NCBI RefSeq assembly: GCF_001949145.1
Contig: NW_019091360.1
Span: 3,121,477-3,179,105, forward strand
Length of the DNA stretch: 57,629 nucleotides
Source of the DNA: Acanthaster planci
Lineage: Eukaryota; Echinodermata; Asteroidea; Valvatida; Acanthasteridae
Reading direction: 5' to 3'
The translations under genes and the position numbers were made by a program. Of the stretch, positions 1 to 12,400 are shown one piece after another. Numbering within the stretch: the first letter of the stretch is position 1; every line of letters begins with the position of its first letter. The notes under the pieces are model-generated. The model searched no databases and was not told where the DNA came from. It was given only the letters and a program-made list of their open reading frames with translations.

Positions 1-336
1 AGTAGATTCCATAATTCAGGGTTTTATTAGTAAACAACCCTTCTTTCGAGAAAATAATCGATGACATTCACAAGCGTAGTTTTCAGGTGATGACTTTTGA
101 AGCTTCTGAAGGTCACACAAAACCAAAACCAATTTATAAGCAAGCAAGCAATAGCCAATAACCCAGAGGCTCTGTTGCCCAATTGATTCAGAGAGGGTCC
201 ACGCAGTAGCAACGAAAAGAGTGCCCTCTTTTCCCCGCGATTTCACGTACATGTAGTTACAGCATAGGCCAAGCTCTTAAAAAAGGAGGGAACAATTTTT
301 CAAAGTATGAGACCAAGTATTTTTTTTTTTAAATAA
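1..336. other. no gene seen
   Basis: Overlapping 60-80 codon frames have no recognisable protein character. A/T-rich intergenic DNA. Confidence 0.4.
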
Positions 337-694
337 GATTTTTACTCACCAATCTCTCGCTTCCACCTGCCGACGATCGCTCCGTTCATGCTGAAAGTGT
401 TTATCAGATTGCACATGCGTTGTGAGCCCACCAATGGCCGCGCTTGCGACCGTCCTAGGTGGACCATTTTCGGTGGTGGGAGTAGGCCTAGCTTGTTTTT
501 ATTACATGACCGCCATCAGAACATGTAACATGTGACTCTGTTGCAAGGGCCCCCGCCTTCGAAAATAGTCGAACCCAGATGTGGAGCAGGTGCAGCCATT
601 GGTGGGCTCAACGCATGTGTAATCTGATAAACACTGTCAGCATGAACAGAGCAATCGTCGGTGAGTGGAAGCAAGAGATTGGTGAGTAAAAATC
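337..694. mobile_element. 358-bp inverted-repeat element (MITE-like)
   Basis: Left arm 337-438 and right arm 593-694 are near-perfect reverse complements over about 100 bp, starting GATTTTTACTCACCAATCTC with a handful of mismatches. The unique core is about 154 bp and G/C-richer than its surroundings. No convincing target duplication at the edges and no coding capacity, so the superfamily is unknown. Confidence 0.8.
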
Positions 695-2560
695 TCCCTT
701 TTTGTTTTCAAAAAATACATGTATTAGTACTCATGCTGTAAAACCGTGTTCCCTAATTTTTTTAAGGGCTATAGGTTACTCAAGTGTGCTGTCAGTGGAA
801 AATGTGATTGAATAGCTTTGTTCCACCCGTTGATCATTTAAAGGTCAAAATCAATACCGGGTGGTTTTGGAGGAAATTGGAAGATTCAAGATGAATGCAG
901 TTTTTGAAGTTGGGCAATTAGAGGAGTTTGGAGGATTGAGGATGTGCCCTAGTAAGAAGGCCCTAGTGGGTTATGGTTAAGTAAACAGAGACCGTTATGA
1001 CCTGTGTAAACAGAAATAGCTGTAGACAACTATCTCAGACCAGTGACTTGCAGTTCCTCAGCCTTACTTGCTGGGCTACATGCACATGTATTATAGGTCA
1101 CTTAATAGGCCTACCCCCAGAACTTTGGGAATTTGTCGTCTGCTGAGGAGCACGGTGGATGACTAACCCCACTGCTCTTGGGGGTAGGTTGGTAGCAGGA
1201 AGGAAGGCCGGCATGACTTTGGCCTTTCTGTATTTTAATAGAGGTACCTGTATGCAAGCAGCTGGTGAACATCATGAGGATGTGTTTGACTTGCTCACTT
1301 GCTATACATGTATACATGTACATGTGTACCGGCATGACTTACATGTACATACAGAACAGGAAGTTGTCACTTGACTTTATTTGTTGGGAATCTTGAGCTA
1401 GTTTGGAACTTGATTAAAGAACTTTAAGGTTTTCACAAACCTTACATTACACATGCAGCTATGTACAGCGCAATAAATAGGAAAGCTTCCGTTATTTCAG
1501 TGACGCTGACTTATCGGTACTCTGCCATATTAATTTTGCAACAGGATTTCCTACATGTATTCTTTCTTAAGGAAGTCAGATGTCTGCTAGGGAGGTTTAT
1601 TCACTTTAATATGTACTTGTATCTCACCAAAACGGTGAAATTGACCAAGTATTTTGCTCATCCACACCACAGAAGGGCAAAGGCACTGTTGTCAGCAGCA
1701 TGACAGCTTGACCACTTGCAGCGCAGCTCCTATCTTTTTCTTGTTGTTCTCTTGTCACTCGCAAAATGAAAACCCTGCTCTTATTCGTCACTGGCAGAGA
1801 TGTGGTTAGGCAGATCACAGTGCTCGAGTGACTGGATTATTTTCATGGCATCTTCTTCCCTAGAATTTCTTCAGAAAGATAAAAGATTCTTTGAAAATTC
1901 AATGAATATTAACATCGTACCGATAGGATACAGAAGTAAAAATGAGTTTTTCATGTTGACAAGACACAACTTGTTATTTCCTTTAACCCAACTAGAGACC
2001 GTCTGACAGTAACTTAGTAAGTCTATGATACTACAACAGTGTATTGGGCATATCCGCTCATGGATGCTCAGTAACAAACTTGTGCTTGACAGTAATATAA
2101 ACTGAGTTCTTACTCATTGGAACACCTAAGTGCTCAGCTTTTGAGGATTACCATTAAATTAAGTTATCCACAGTTGTTGAGAATCTGAGTGTATTGTTTG
2201 ATTTCCACCTTAGTGTGGTTTGACGTATATCAAACATTTGCAGAGTGGAGTTTTATCTTCTCTATAATCTTTGCCATATTTGAAAGACTTGAGCCAGACC
2301 AGCACTGTAACCTTGGTTCATGCATTTATCATTAGCAAGGTTGACTGTTGCAACCATCTGTTCTACAGATCGCCTGATTCCCAGATAAGGAAGCAACAAA
2401 AGGTTCAAAATACTTGTGCCGGACTCGTTCGTAATGGGAGACTTTGAGGTGCTTGGTGGTGACAAATATACCAGGTGACAGGTCCTTTTTACCAGTTCTG
2501 AGCATGCGCGCATTGTTCTGAGCATGCCCAATACCTTGTAAAAGGAATGGTATGACTACT
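695..2560. other. intergenic, no gene seen
   Basis: Contains a cluster of TACATG/CATGTA words around 1300-1350 and the phrase TTTGGAGGATTGAGG (about 930-945), which recurs at about 38,055. No coding frame I can support. Confidence 0.4.
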
Positions 2561-2680
2561 GCCACCAGCATCTCAAAGTCTCCATTTTTGATATGTTACT
2601 GCCACCAGCATCTCAAAGTCTCCAGTTTTGACATGTTACTGCCACCAGCGTCTCAAATTCTCTAATTTTGACATGTACAG
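2561..2680. repeat. 40-bp tandem repeat, three copies
   Basis: GCCACCAGCATCTCAAAGTC starts at 2561, 2601 and (as GCCACCAGCG) 2641, exactly 40 bp apart, each followed by TCYAnTTTTGAyATGT. Copies 1 and 2 are nearly identical; copy 3 is more diverged. Confidence 0.9.
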
Positions 2681-3282
2681 TGTACATGTTTGTAACCCCC
2701 CTCATTAGTCAAATTACTGTACATGGACATTAGTTGCCTAGTCAACAAAGAATTGCGTTGAACTTACTTCTGGTCACATGTACCTGTAAGACTAAGAGTG
2801 TAAGTTTACTGTTGGAGATATTCACTTGTTTGTTCTGCTCCCAGGCTTTGGAAAATAACTTATCGTTTCACGTAAGAAATGCAAAATCTGTTGATGAATT
2901 CGAAACTTTCTTACAAACTTGTCTTTTCGCGGAAGCTTTTCCTAACACTGCACACTGAGTCTAGGCGAGTAATGGAATTTGTGATACATTAGTGAGTCTG
3001 AGTATTAGTGTATGGTAAATGTACAATATAAATGTTATTGTTATTATTTGTGTTGCAACAAATTATAGTAGTTACTACAAGGAAAAGTGTCAGTCTTGTG
3101 ACAAATGGTATGTCTTCAAGATTAAATCTCCATAACTTCTTAAATTTTGCTCAAGTTATCTTGACCTTTCTGATGTAACAAGCTAAGGGAAGAGACATGC
3201 AAGCAGAAAATAAGGGCAAAGATGTCACACTGTTGTACGCTTTAGTAAAAAAAGACCTATTTTCTTGCTTCTCTATGACCAG

Positions 3283-3665
3283 AAAGCAGATTGATTGTTT
3301 TCGCCAAAGTGCATTTTTCCACTTTTGGGCTTTTCTGTTTCCAGAGAAGCCGATCGTCCTCTCACCGACGGTCCAGAAATGAACATCTACATGTACTCAG
3401 CTGCCACCAAAATAGATGCTTGAACATTGTAACGATGTTTTTCTACTTTTCTGCCTTTGGATAGAGCAGATAGAACGTTTTTGTCACACAGATCCAAAAC
3501 TCCACAGTAGGCATCTGCTACCAGAAAAGCAGATTAAATGCTCTGGACAAGTCTACTTGTTTACCATGTTTACAGTCAATAAAGTAGATCGAATGGTCTG
3601 TTCAAGGTGGTCTAAAAGTGGCCATCTGCTTTCAGCGGGCAGAAACTGAGCAGATCGAACGTTAA
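3283..3665. repeat. degenerate tandem series of AGCAGATnGAA units
   Basis: The word AGyAGAT(n)(g/a)A recurs at 3285, 3465, 3528, 3583 and 3649; the last four are 55-66 bp apart, and their flanks also share CTGCT and CAnnAAA words. Probably a decayed roughly 60-bp tandem repeat. Confidence 0.4.
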
Positions 3666-4310
3666 GCCTTGTCAGAGGTTTGCCTACTGCCATGGTACCC
3701 TCCAGAAATGGAACAGTTCCAAGCAACTCCACCCCCGTCATGTGTCATCAGGACATGCACAAATCTTCATATGTGCCACCTGGACTGAAGATCTTGGAAT
3801 GCTGTCTTCAAAACTCTCTTGGTATGACATCATCCTGACTCATTTCTTGTCTCATCCAGCAAGGTGCCTTCTGTACATGTACAGTGTACAAGCCAAGCGT
3901 TTACAAGTTGCATTGTTATTGTAATGTTCTGATGGAGATTGATTGGATTCTGGTGGATTCGGCACAGCTGCCAGTACAGGTGGAGGCTATAAAGTTCCTC
4001 AGTCTTCTGTGTAAAATCCCAGTTGAAACTGTGTCCACCTTTGAGGGCAGCAGTTTCATTTGTATGAAATTGTGTTTGTTGAATTGTGCTTCCCGTTTTG
4101 GGACGTTTCAATGTTTGAAGACCTTCTGTTCTCATTTCTATTTATATTCAGAAACCGAAACTGAAGCTGTTGAAACAATTGTACATCAACCCTCCCCCCA
4201 ACCCCCAAAAATCTGAAGCTACATGTATGTATGTATTTTATCACGAGCTTTTCCTCCTCCATTGCCCTGAATACAAGCGAGCCTTGCCAAATGTAGCCCA
4301 AAAAAAGGTT

Positions 4311-4330
4311 TACATGTACATGTACATGTA
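4311..4330. repeat. (TACATG)n microsatellite
   Basis: Just over three perfect copies of the palindromic hexamer unit, followed by TATTTG. Confidence 0.85.
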
Positions 4331-4884
4331 TATTTGAAGTGGGTTGCAGTGTCCCAACAACGTGCAAGAGTAGTGCTTTGCTGTCTTTACGCATCAGTTG
4401 AGAAAGGATCTATGCAAACACTGGGACTATGCAAATACTATGACACAGGTGGAGTGACCGGTACTTGGAACCGTCCATTTTTTGGTAGATTGGTGTGTGT
4501 ACATGGGAAGCCATTGAATATGCTCAGACTATGATGACAAGAGTTCAGTCCGGTTTCTTGACCGGAAGAACATCAAGCAAGTGGATTATCTCTGGACAGG
4601 GAAGAAAAAGAAAAAAAAGAAGTCCGCTTTCAGACTGCCAGGATGAAAACTTTCCATCCTCTCTCTGGGAGTGCAGAAAAGTAGAACAAATGAACGTGTT
4701 CAACATTTTCATGGAGCTTTTTTGGTAGTAGCAGAAATCATGTTTTTCACTATCACTGTGTGAAGGGTAACAAGTACATGTACCATAGATTTCTCTTAAC
4801 AGAAAGAAGAACAAATGTTGTATGAATGTTACATACCCTACTGCGGTGCTCCATTTTAGTTTTCCATGGATGACATCGTAACTG

Positions 4885-5805
4885 GGGTCCGGACAACTCG
4901 ACCGTTTGCCAACTCGACTTCGGACAACTCGACCGTTGAGACAACTTGACCGTCCATACGTAAAAGGAAGAGACAAGTCGCCCGTTGAGACAAGTCGTCC
5001 GTTGGGACAAGTCATCCGTTGCGGGACACTGTCCACTCGGCCCAGTCGTCTATTGAAGCCATACATGTATGCCTTAAGGATGGAATTTCATGTAGTAGAT
5101 AGACAAGCTTAATTTCTGAGGAATGTATAAAAATGGTGGCTGTAGTAAGTCATTCTTTGCGCAGTCAACCGATCTTGCACCCGCGCTTCACCTATCTGGA
5201 CCGTATGCATTACAGTCATAGCTTGAAATAAAAACCCACCTACCTGGTGTTGTCCTTCAGTTCTGCATTCTCAGACAAGTTTGGGTTTAAAGTGAAATGT
5301 AAACTTCTTCTTGAACAGAACTCTGATTCGCACTTTGACATTTTGGAACGGTAGGGAGAAAAAATGACGAATAGTCTAGGGCAATATAACGGTACATCAC
5401 TCACTACGAGTGATCCCAAATCCTTTTTCTCATACTCAACAGTCATATAAATTCTTGCATCTCATGTCTGTTTAATCAAAATGACTTTCAATGTTGCGTT
5501 TTATTAAAACTGGCCCAAAACTGAAAGCATATTGTTTCCTAGTTTTGGATCACGCATTAAGTGCATGCGCTTAATGACCACATTTCACTGGAATTAGAGG
5601 ATTTTTGTAGAGCTGCAATCTGACTGAATAATTTCGCGATCTTGAACTGGGAAACGACTGTATTATGTGAAGAGATCTCACTGGTCGAGTTGTCTCTCTG
5701 TCAAAGTCGAGTTGTCCTAACAGACGACTTCTCAAACGGTCAAGTTGTCTCAACGGTCGAGTTGTACAAAGTCGAGTTGGCAAACGGTCGAGTTGTCTGA
5801 CATCC
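4885..5805. mobile_element. 921-bp foldback / Mutator-like non-autonomous DNA transposon
   Basis: Ends are inverted: the left begins GGGTCCGGACAACTCGACC, and the right end read backwards begins GGATGTCAGACAACTCGACC. Both continue with CGTTTGCCAACTCGACTT. The ends contain internal short repeats of GACAACTCGACCGTT (left 4891-5050, right 5685-5798 inverted). A 9-bp direct repeat TCGTAACTG flanks it exactly (4876-4884 and 5806-5814). Long repeated termini plus a 9-bp duplication fit Mutator-like or foldback elements; no transposase is inside. Confidence 0.82.
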
Positions 5806-5814
5806 TCGTAACTG

Positions 5815-6355
5815 CACTACGCTGTTTTGTTTTTTTGTTTTTTTTTTATTTTTGGCATAAATTTTACATCAACCTGGATGGTGTTTATTAGTATCAAGCA
5901 TTTGGCAGTATAGAGTACCGAAGTGAATACGTCACGTGCACAATTAGTGTGTAAAAGGCATTAGCGCGAAAACCAGCGCGTGAACCAACGCGCGCGTACT
6001 CCATTCATTTGCACTTCACTTTCTGGTTCACAGTGACGTCACACTTCGGTACTCAATTACAGTATTTGCTTTGTAGTGTACTGGTAATAAACAGAATTAG
6101 AAGCCGTTACCACGGTAGTACGCACATGTGGTCAGGTGGTGTGCGCTTGTGGTCAGGTGGTATGCGCTCATGGTCAGGTGGTATGCAAACATTACATGCC
6201 TCTTCAATCAGGTGTCATGATTTGCCAAATGCAGGTCCGCATCAAGCTGAAGAATGTCACACTTATGGCATCTAATTGGATTAGTCTATGCTTTGTTTCT
6301 GCAGACTGAGTTGATAATGAAAGCATGCAGTAGGGATTTGATTTGATGGGTCACA
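5815..6355. other. upstream flank of the NWD-like gene
   Basis: Should hold the 5' UTR or promoter of the NWD-like gene. It has a poly-T tract (about 5822-5852), a G/C-rich stretch with GCGCG words (about 5963-5996) and the 21-bp triplication. No TATA box or upstream exon can be assigned with confidence. Confidence 0.35.
6128..6190. repeat. 21-bp tandem repeat, three copies, 165 bp before the NWD start codon
   Basis: Units 6128-6148, 6149-6169 and 6170-6190 of consensus GTGGTCAGGTGGTrTGCGCT, with few changes; the last unit has diverged at its end. Confidence 0.88.
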
Positions 6356-6467
6356 ATGGACTCCAACAACCCTGAAGGCTTTGATTGGTTGGTCCGAGGG
6401 AAGACGACAAATCTCCCATCGCAAGACTCCAACGTGGTCCGCGTGTTCCTCAGCTCAACTTTCACAG
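6356..6467 (+). CDS. NWD-like exon 1 (start codon, first strand of DUF4062-like domain)
   Basis: Encodes residues 1-37 plus one base, ending in VVRVFLSSTFT before a CAG|GTGTGT donor (phase 1). The first base of the next codon plus AC from exon 2 gives the Asp of the family motif FLSSTFTD, which confirms the junction. There is an in-frame TGA at 6344-6346 and no other in-frame ATG between it and the start. Too short to appear as a long open frame. Confidence 0.88.
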
Positions 6468-9400
6468 GTGTGTGTTTGTTATAACATGCTTGAGATGCAG
6501 TCATTGAAGTGGGCTACCGTACATGTACCAATATAGATCTGTGTTTCACAGCCCCTTTCTGCCTGAACAATTTGTGTCCATGATATCAATTTCTGCTTCC
6601 AGTCTCCTCTCTGTGTTGCCAATGTAGCTCTGTGTTTCCATGGCAACCATTGATTGATTTGGTATTTTGGCTCTCATAGAATGAAACGTAATATTCATTG
6701 CAAATAAATAAGCAAGATACGTCTATTTGTTTTCTAGCACAGAGGGAAAGCATGGTGGACTAGTGAGTTTCAGCAAGTAATTATGCATCGTTTATTTTTT
6801 TTGTTAAGTATATGGAATGTTGAAATTTCTTGTAGAGGAAGTACAGAAATGATTGTCGGAAGGAAGATGAGATAAACTCGTAGCTGCTTGTTGACCCACT
6901 TTAGGGATCAGTTTTTCAAGAGGACACTGGACGAGATTGTACACATCACACAAAAATGGAGAACATTTTCAACATGCGAATGAATCGATTAGGCACTTAG
7001 CACCATACATTAATAGGAGTAAAGTTTCGGACGAAACTTGAAATGGGTTTGTTCACAGAAAAGGGTCACCAATACAGCCAGCCATTTATAATCACTTGTA
7101 TCTTATCACTGGAGCCGAACCTGGGGGCCTTATTTGATGAAGAAGCTGTACAGATATACACGTCATGCATGTAATGGCAGGATTCTATTCAGAGGAAAAT
7201 TTGTTTTTGACAAAATACAGGGTTTCAAAGACTTCAAATGTGTGATAATAGCACACCTCAGGTTTCAACTAAATATACAATAAATGAAAACACCATTTTA
7301 GTTAAATATTGTGTTTAATCACTATAATTTGAAGGTGCATGTATTGTGGCTTTGAGATGGTACAAGTGTACATGAATTGTTTTGTATGCCAACATAAGGC
7401 ACAACTGAAAATATGGTTGTGAACGCAACCCGTGGTATTTTTTGAAGGTTTTGTTCAAACATGGACTTCAGACTTTCTAATGAAGCATTAAGTTTTTATG
7501 TGACTTAACTCACATGTACACATACATGTGTATGTACTTCACAGAATTTCAACTAAACAACCATGACCCTTTGAGGCGTAACGTTTCAACCCAATATAAA
7601 AAAGTATGCTTATTTTACAAAGGTTTGTTAAGGTTGCCGATCATATGCACTGTTTGCCGTTTGCATTCAAGCCTCAAAGAATGCTACTAAATATAGCACA
7701 GGGGTTTCTTTGGCTGTCGATATCCCATCATAATGCCAAGAAGTGCGCTGTGCAGACAGAGACANNNNNNNNNNNNNNNNNNNNNNNNNNNNNNNNNNNN
7801 NNNNNNNNNNNNNNNNNNNNNNNNNNNNNNNNNNNNNNNNNNNNNNNNNNNNNNNNNNNNNNNNNNNNNNNNNNNNNNNNNNNNNNNNNNNNNNNNNNNN
7901 NNNNNNNNNNNNNNNNNNNNNNNNNNNNNNNNNNNNNNNNNNNNNNNNNNNNNNNNNNNNNNNNNNNNNNNNNNNNNNNNNNNNNNNNNNNNNNNNNNNN
8001 NNNNNNNNNNNNNNNNNNNNNNNNNNNNNNNNNNNNNNNNNNNNNNNNNNNNNNNNNNNNNNNNNNNNNNNNNNNNACACAGAGACATGCTGCTGAACGA
8101 GTACATGTAGTACGCCAAGTGATTCCAAATACATGTATGAGTTTCCGCATTTGCTCAAGGTACATGTACATTCAAAACAGTGTCACATGAAAATTCCAGA
8201 TTTACTCAAATTTTCTCAGAATGGAAGGTGCACTGTACATGTACTTTACATGTATGGATTTTTAATTGTCTATCTATGGCATACAATCTGAAAGTATTTT
8301 TGATACAATTCTGCTTGTTTGTGTTTTCTTTAAGAATAGAGGATCAAGATGGACAGTGTCTTTGACTCACAGAGTGGCAAAGTGTTGTACTTGAGACCCC
8401 TTGAGACAACCAAAAGACTAATATGGCCCTATTTTGGTCAGAAAAGATGCACTGGTATGGTACTCACTTTAAGGACATTTTGAGAAAAAGACACTGAAAG
8501 ATTGGACCTTTTGCTGTTTTGTTTCTCAGGTTTTGAAGACTGTGAAGCTGTTTTTAAAATCCTGACAACTGTGAATTTGATATTTTGTGTCAATCATCAA
8601 TGGATGAATTATTAAAATGTGGAATCCTGTGGAAGATTTGCAAATACATGCATGTCAGACTTAATTACTTTCTTGGAAAAAGTCTCAGAGTAAATTTTTT
8701 CACCTCTAAATACATATTATACTGGTATCTTCATTTCTTAGCTGAGATAAGTTTAGAACAAGAAATGGCGTCCTGACATTACTAGAAAATCATTCTAACT
8801 CAAATTCACCAAAACCTTGACCTACATCATTTTACTAAAATAGGGTTGAATACAAGATCTCTGAATTCAAATGCACTGCAAAATGTATTGCATTCTTTTG
8901 TCTTTTTCACCCTGTTACTGGTCTTGTGACTGGTCATGTGATGGTCTCGACCGCAGCACTGGATAGGTGTGTCACCCACTGATGACCCAAATGCATTTTA
9001 AATCTTTTTTTTTGGGCATGCAGACACAATCCACGAGAGAAATCGACTTTTGAAGGATGTCTTTCCTGACCTGCAGAAGTACTGTCAGGGGAAAGGACTG
9101 GATTTTGAGGTGGTCGACATGAGATGGGGAGTACGAGACAATGCCACGGCCGATCACCTGACCTCTGCACTGTGTATTAAGGAGATTGAGGCATGTAAAC
9201 GGCTGTCTATGGGACCCCACTTTGTGGTAGGTGCAGAGTTGCTGATTTGAGTCGGACTTGAGTCACTATTTTTGTGACTTGACTTGCACTCGCAAAAAAT
9301 GACTTGTGACTCGACTTGGACGTGCAGAAAACGACTTTTTACCAACCCAAGTCAGACGTTACTCGACCGGCCCCATACATTTTTAACTAAGTTATTCAGT

Positions 9401-12400
9401 TTACACCTTACGTGCATTAAAAACACGAACTTCTGCTTGCGTGGCTTCTACTTCACCCAGCTGCACTGTACCAGGGCAGCATGGATTATCATGCTGCTAT
9501 GTTGCATTGACACGACTGGGATGAACAGCGCCCTCAATATGTCATTATTAAACTTAAAGGTGGACAGTATCAATCAAGTAACATTAAACCATGATTATAA
9601 ATCCTTTAATTCCTACATCAAATCCAGAAACAAGTGGCTTTGAATGAAATCTCAAGCCAACCTAGATTGCTTGTGACATGCGTGCACCCACTCTAGGTGA
9701 TGAAGGGCTCAATATTATTCAAAATATGAAACACTGGAAAAAATGTACGAATCATTTGAAAAACAAAACAACAAACGTTGCACGTAAACGTGCCATTTGA
9801 AAAATTGTTAAATGTTGATTTAAATCTGCCAACTTTGATCTGCTATTACCAAAATTTTGTATCAGTGTTTGTGATTTGTTAATGAGAGTTGAATATTTAG
9901 AAATGATACTTATGCATGTGGGTCCAAGTATAAATGGAGTTTATGATCAAGCGTGTAAATGACAGCTGTGTATCTTTTTTTTTCACGGTAGTTTTGAAGG
10001 AAATTTTTGGGTACAATTTCTACTCCAGGGATTTCTGGGAAATAAATACGGCTATCGACCATTGCCTCCAGTGATTGATTCGGCCCAGTTTGACAAGCTG
10101 GTCCAATCTATCCAATCGTTGGGGGTAGACGTTGAGGAGGTCCAGCTGCTGACCGATTGGTACGTCCAGGACACCAATGCCACGCCCCCTGTGCATGTCC
10201 TCCAGACAATCACGTCATTCCTGCCAAACTTCTACAATGCCGAGCAGCCCGAGTTGCAGCAGAAGGAAAGAGACAATTGGTGGAAGATCTTTGGGAGGCT
10301 GCAGAGGATTTTGCAGAGGGGAGCCCGGGCTGCCGTCAAAGATGGACTCATCACAGAAGAAGAATCGATAGCTTATTTTGAATCAGGTGAATATGTCTCC
10401 ATCATGGAGGCTTTACGTGGTAGCCATCTTGCAGGGCGTTCCTTGTGTTCCACAGAGAAACAAACCTTTGTGCATACACTGTGGAATAAAAAACTGGCCT
10501 GCAAGATGGCAACCATGCAAAACCTCTATTGTCATAGGCACAGGGCATAGCACACACAGTGTATTTACGTAGAAAGCAAATTTTTGAAGCTTTATAAATT
10601 ATGTCAAAAAGTATGAGAAATATGTATAGCCAGCAATGGATGCAGCTGTATGTGGCGCAGGTGATGGTACATGTATCATGCCATTTGATAAAGCATTTAC
10701 GTTATTTTATGTGAAAATGAGCCCCACTTTCAAGTTTACAGCATAGGCTTATAGTAATGGTGCCCAATCTCAGAGAAACCATATAGTCACATGGTTCTTT
10801 GACGTCGTTTGATTGGACCCTATTGACAAATCCAGCACGCAGGTGGCACACACTCATTACATTCCTCTTCGACCAAAAGGATGTCGTGAGTTGCGAAAGT
10901 GCACACTCAAGTAAAGGCTTGTGCATGTGTGCAATGGCCCTGCAGGAATGGTGTCTCCTCAAATTTGTCAAGCAAGGATCTGTCCAAAATCTTCATCTGC
11001 AGAGTAAGGAAAAGGCCAGTTAGGGGAATATCAGGGGACACGCTATAATTGTTTAGGAATTGAAACACCTTAGATTTGGTACGAGCACCTTTTGGAAGGG
11101 GAAGGTTGGTTCTTTTAGAGATGGAGAAAAACATTAGAACAGTTGTTGTCTTTTTTTTTCCCAGAAAAAAATCCCCATGTGCCCCCTTACCGGGACCCTA
11201 GACCCAGATACATCGTTTGTCCCAATTGAGAATATGACAGTGTGAATAGCTTCTACCATGCCATGGATCACAAGGAACCCTCAAAACAGTTTCTTCCCAC
11301 AAACGTCTCTGACAAATCTCATTTTATTTTGTTAATTTCACAGAAATGATCGCTGTCAGCGGCAAAAGATTGAAGAAATATCATCCTTGATTGGTGTCAG
11401 TTTTGACCTCAAATATAGACATTTGCCTTGTACTGTCAAAGGGGTCATACTTTCATCAAGTAGACATGCTGTAGTGGTGTTTATATTTTGTATTCCTAGA
11501 TGTGTTGATAACTACGTGTACCTGAGATATTTTTCACAAAAGGGGAATTTGCCTTTGTACTGATGGCTGTCCGTGTAGTTGCACAGTCACTTGAAGGCAA
11601 AACTTTGACTACGACATAGATCAGTAGAAAAAGTAGACCATGTTTTCCAGAGGCACTGTCCACATTGCAATATCCCTGTTACCCATTATGTTGCCAACAT
11701 ATCCCTGTTGCATGGCCGTGGCACATCAGTAAGATTTCTTTGCAAATGGCTGTATTTTGTCGCCATTTGTGAAATAACTGTTACCGTACTTACAGTGCGT
11801 TTGATTACTTCCCTGTGTTTAATTGCACGAGAGCAACTGCGTTCGATTTGACACTCACATGATGTCTCACGCTTACTCCAGCCTAACTAACTGACTAAGT
11901 GACTAACCAGCCGAGATGGTTACTTGGGGAAGTATCCCACAATACCGTGCAAAAACATGGCAGCGTAGTTGAGCGTTACAGAGAAAAGTTGACACTGTTG
12001 TAAATAATTTAGAAGAACGGTTGAGTTTAGTGGCATATTGGCTCTTATCAACTAAGTTCCCTGAGAGAAAGGCAAGAAATGTGTGTTAAGATGTCTGTAG
12101 CTTTCAACTTCTCGGGTTAATTTGGAAATTCAAACGATGCTTGACCTTGTGACCTATTCTGGGCTCTTTAAGTCATCTGCGATTGTTCGTTTGTTACCAC
12201 ATATTTGCATGCTTGCCAGAACCTATGACAATACCAAGGGTAAGCGCAAGGGAAGGTACTGTTTGTCCTGATCTTACTTTTTGCATGTCCCCTCTTTGCA
12301 GTGACTGAAATTGAAGTGAGGCACGGTTTGATGGGCGCCGTCGACCCGTCTGCCAGCTGTCTTTTCTTCCTACGTGATCTGGAGGGTTTGGGTGTCAAGA

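Larger units (their letters stand above)
2681..4884. other. intergenic with a degenerate repeat, no gene seen
   Basis: Holds the AGCAGATnGAA series (3283-3665) and a short TACATG microsatellite (4311-4330). The 110-codon frame at 3884-4216 and the frames opposite it have no domain or codon character that I recognise. Confidence 0.4.

Noticed and set aside
7606-8190. Long frames of 117-194 codons across 7606-8190
   Set aside because: They run through the 312-base N gap and have no real coding sequence on either side.
10702-11134. Overlapping 75-89 codon frames in NWD intron 3
   Set aside because: The frames on the two strands compete, no splice sites agree, and no motif is recognised.
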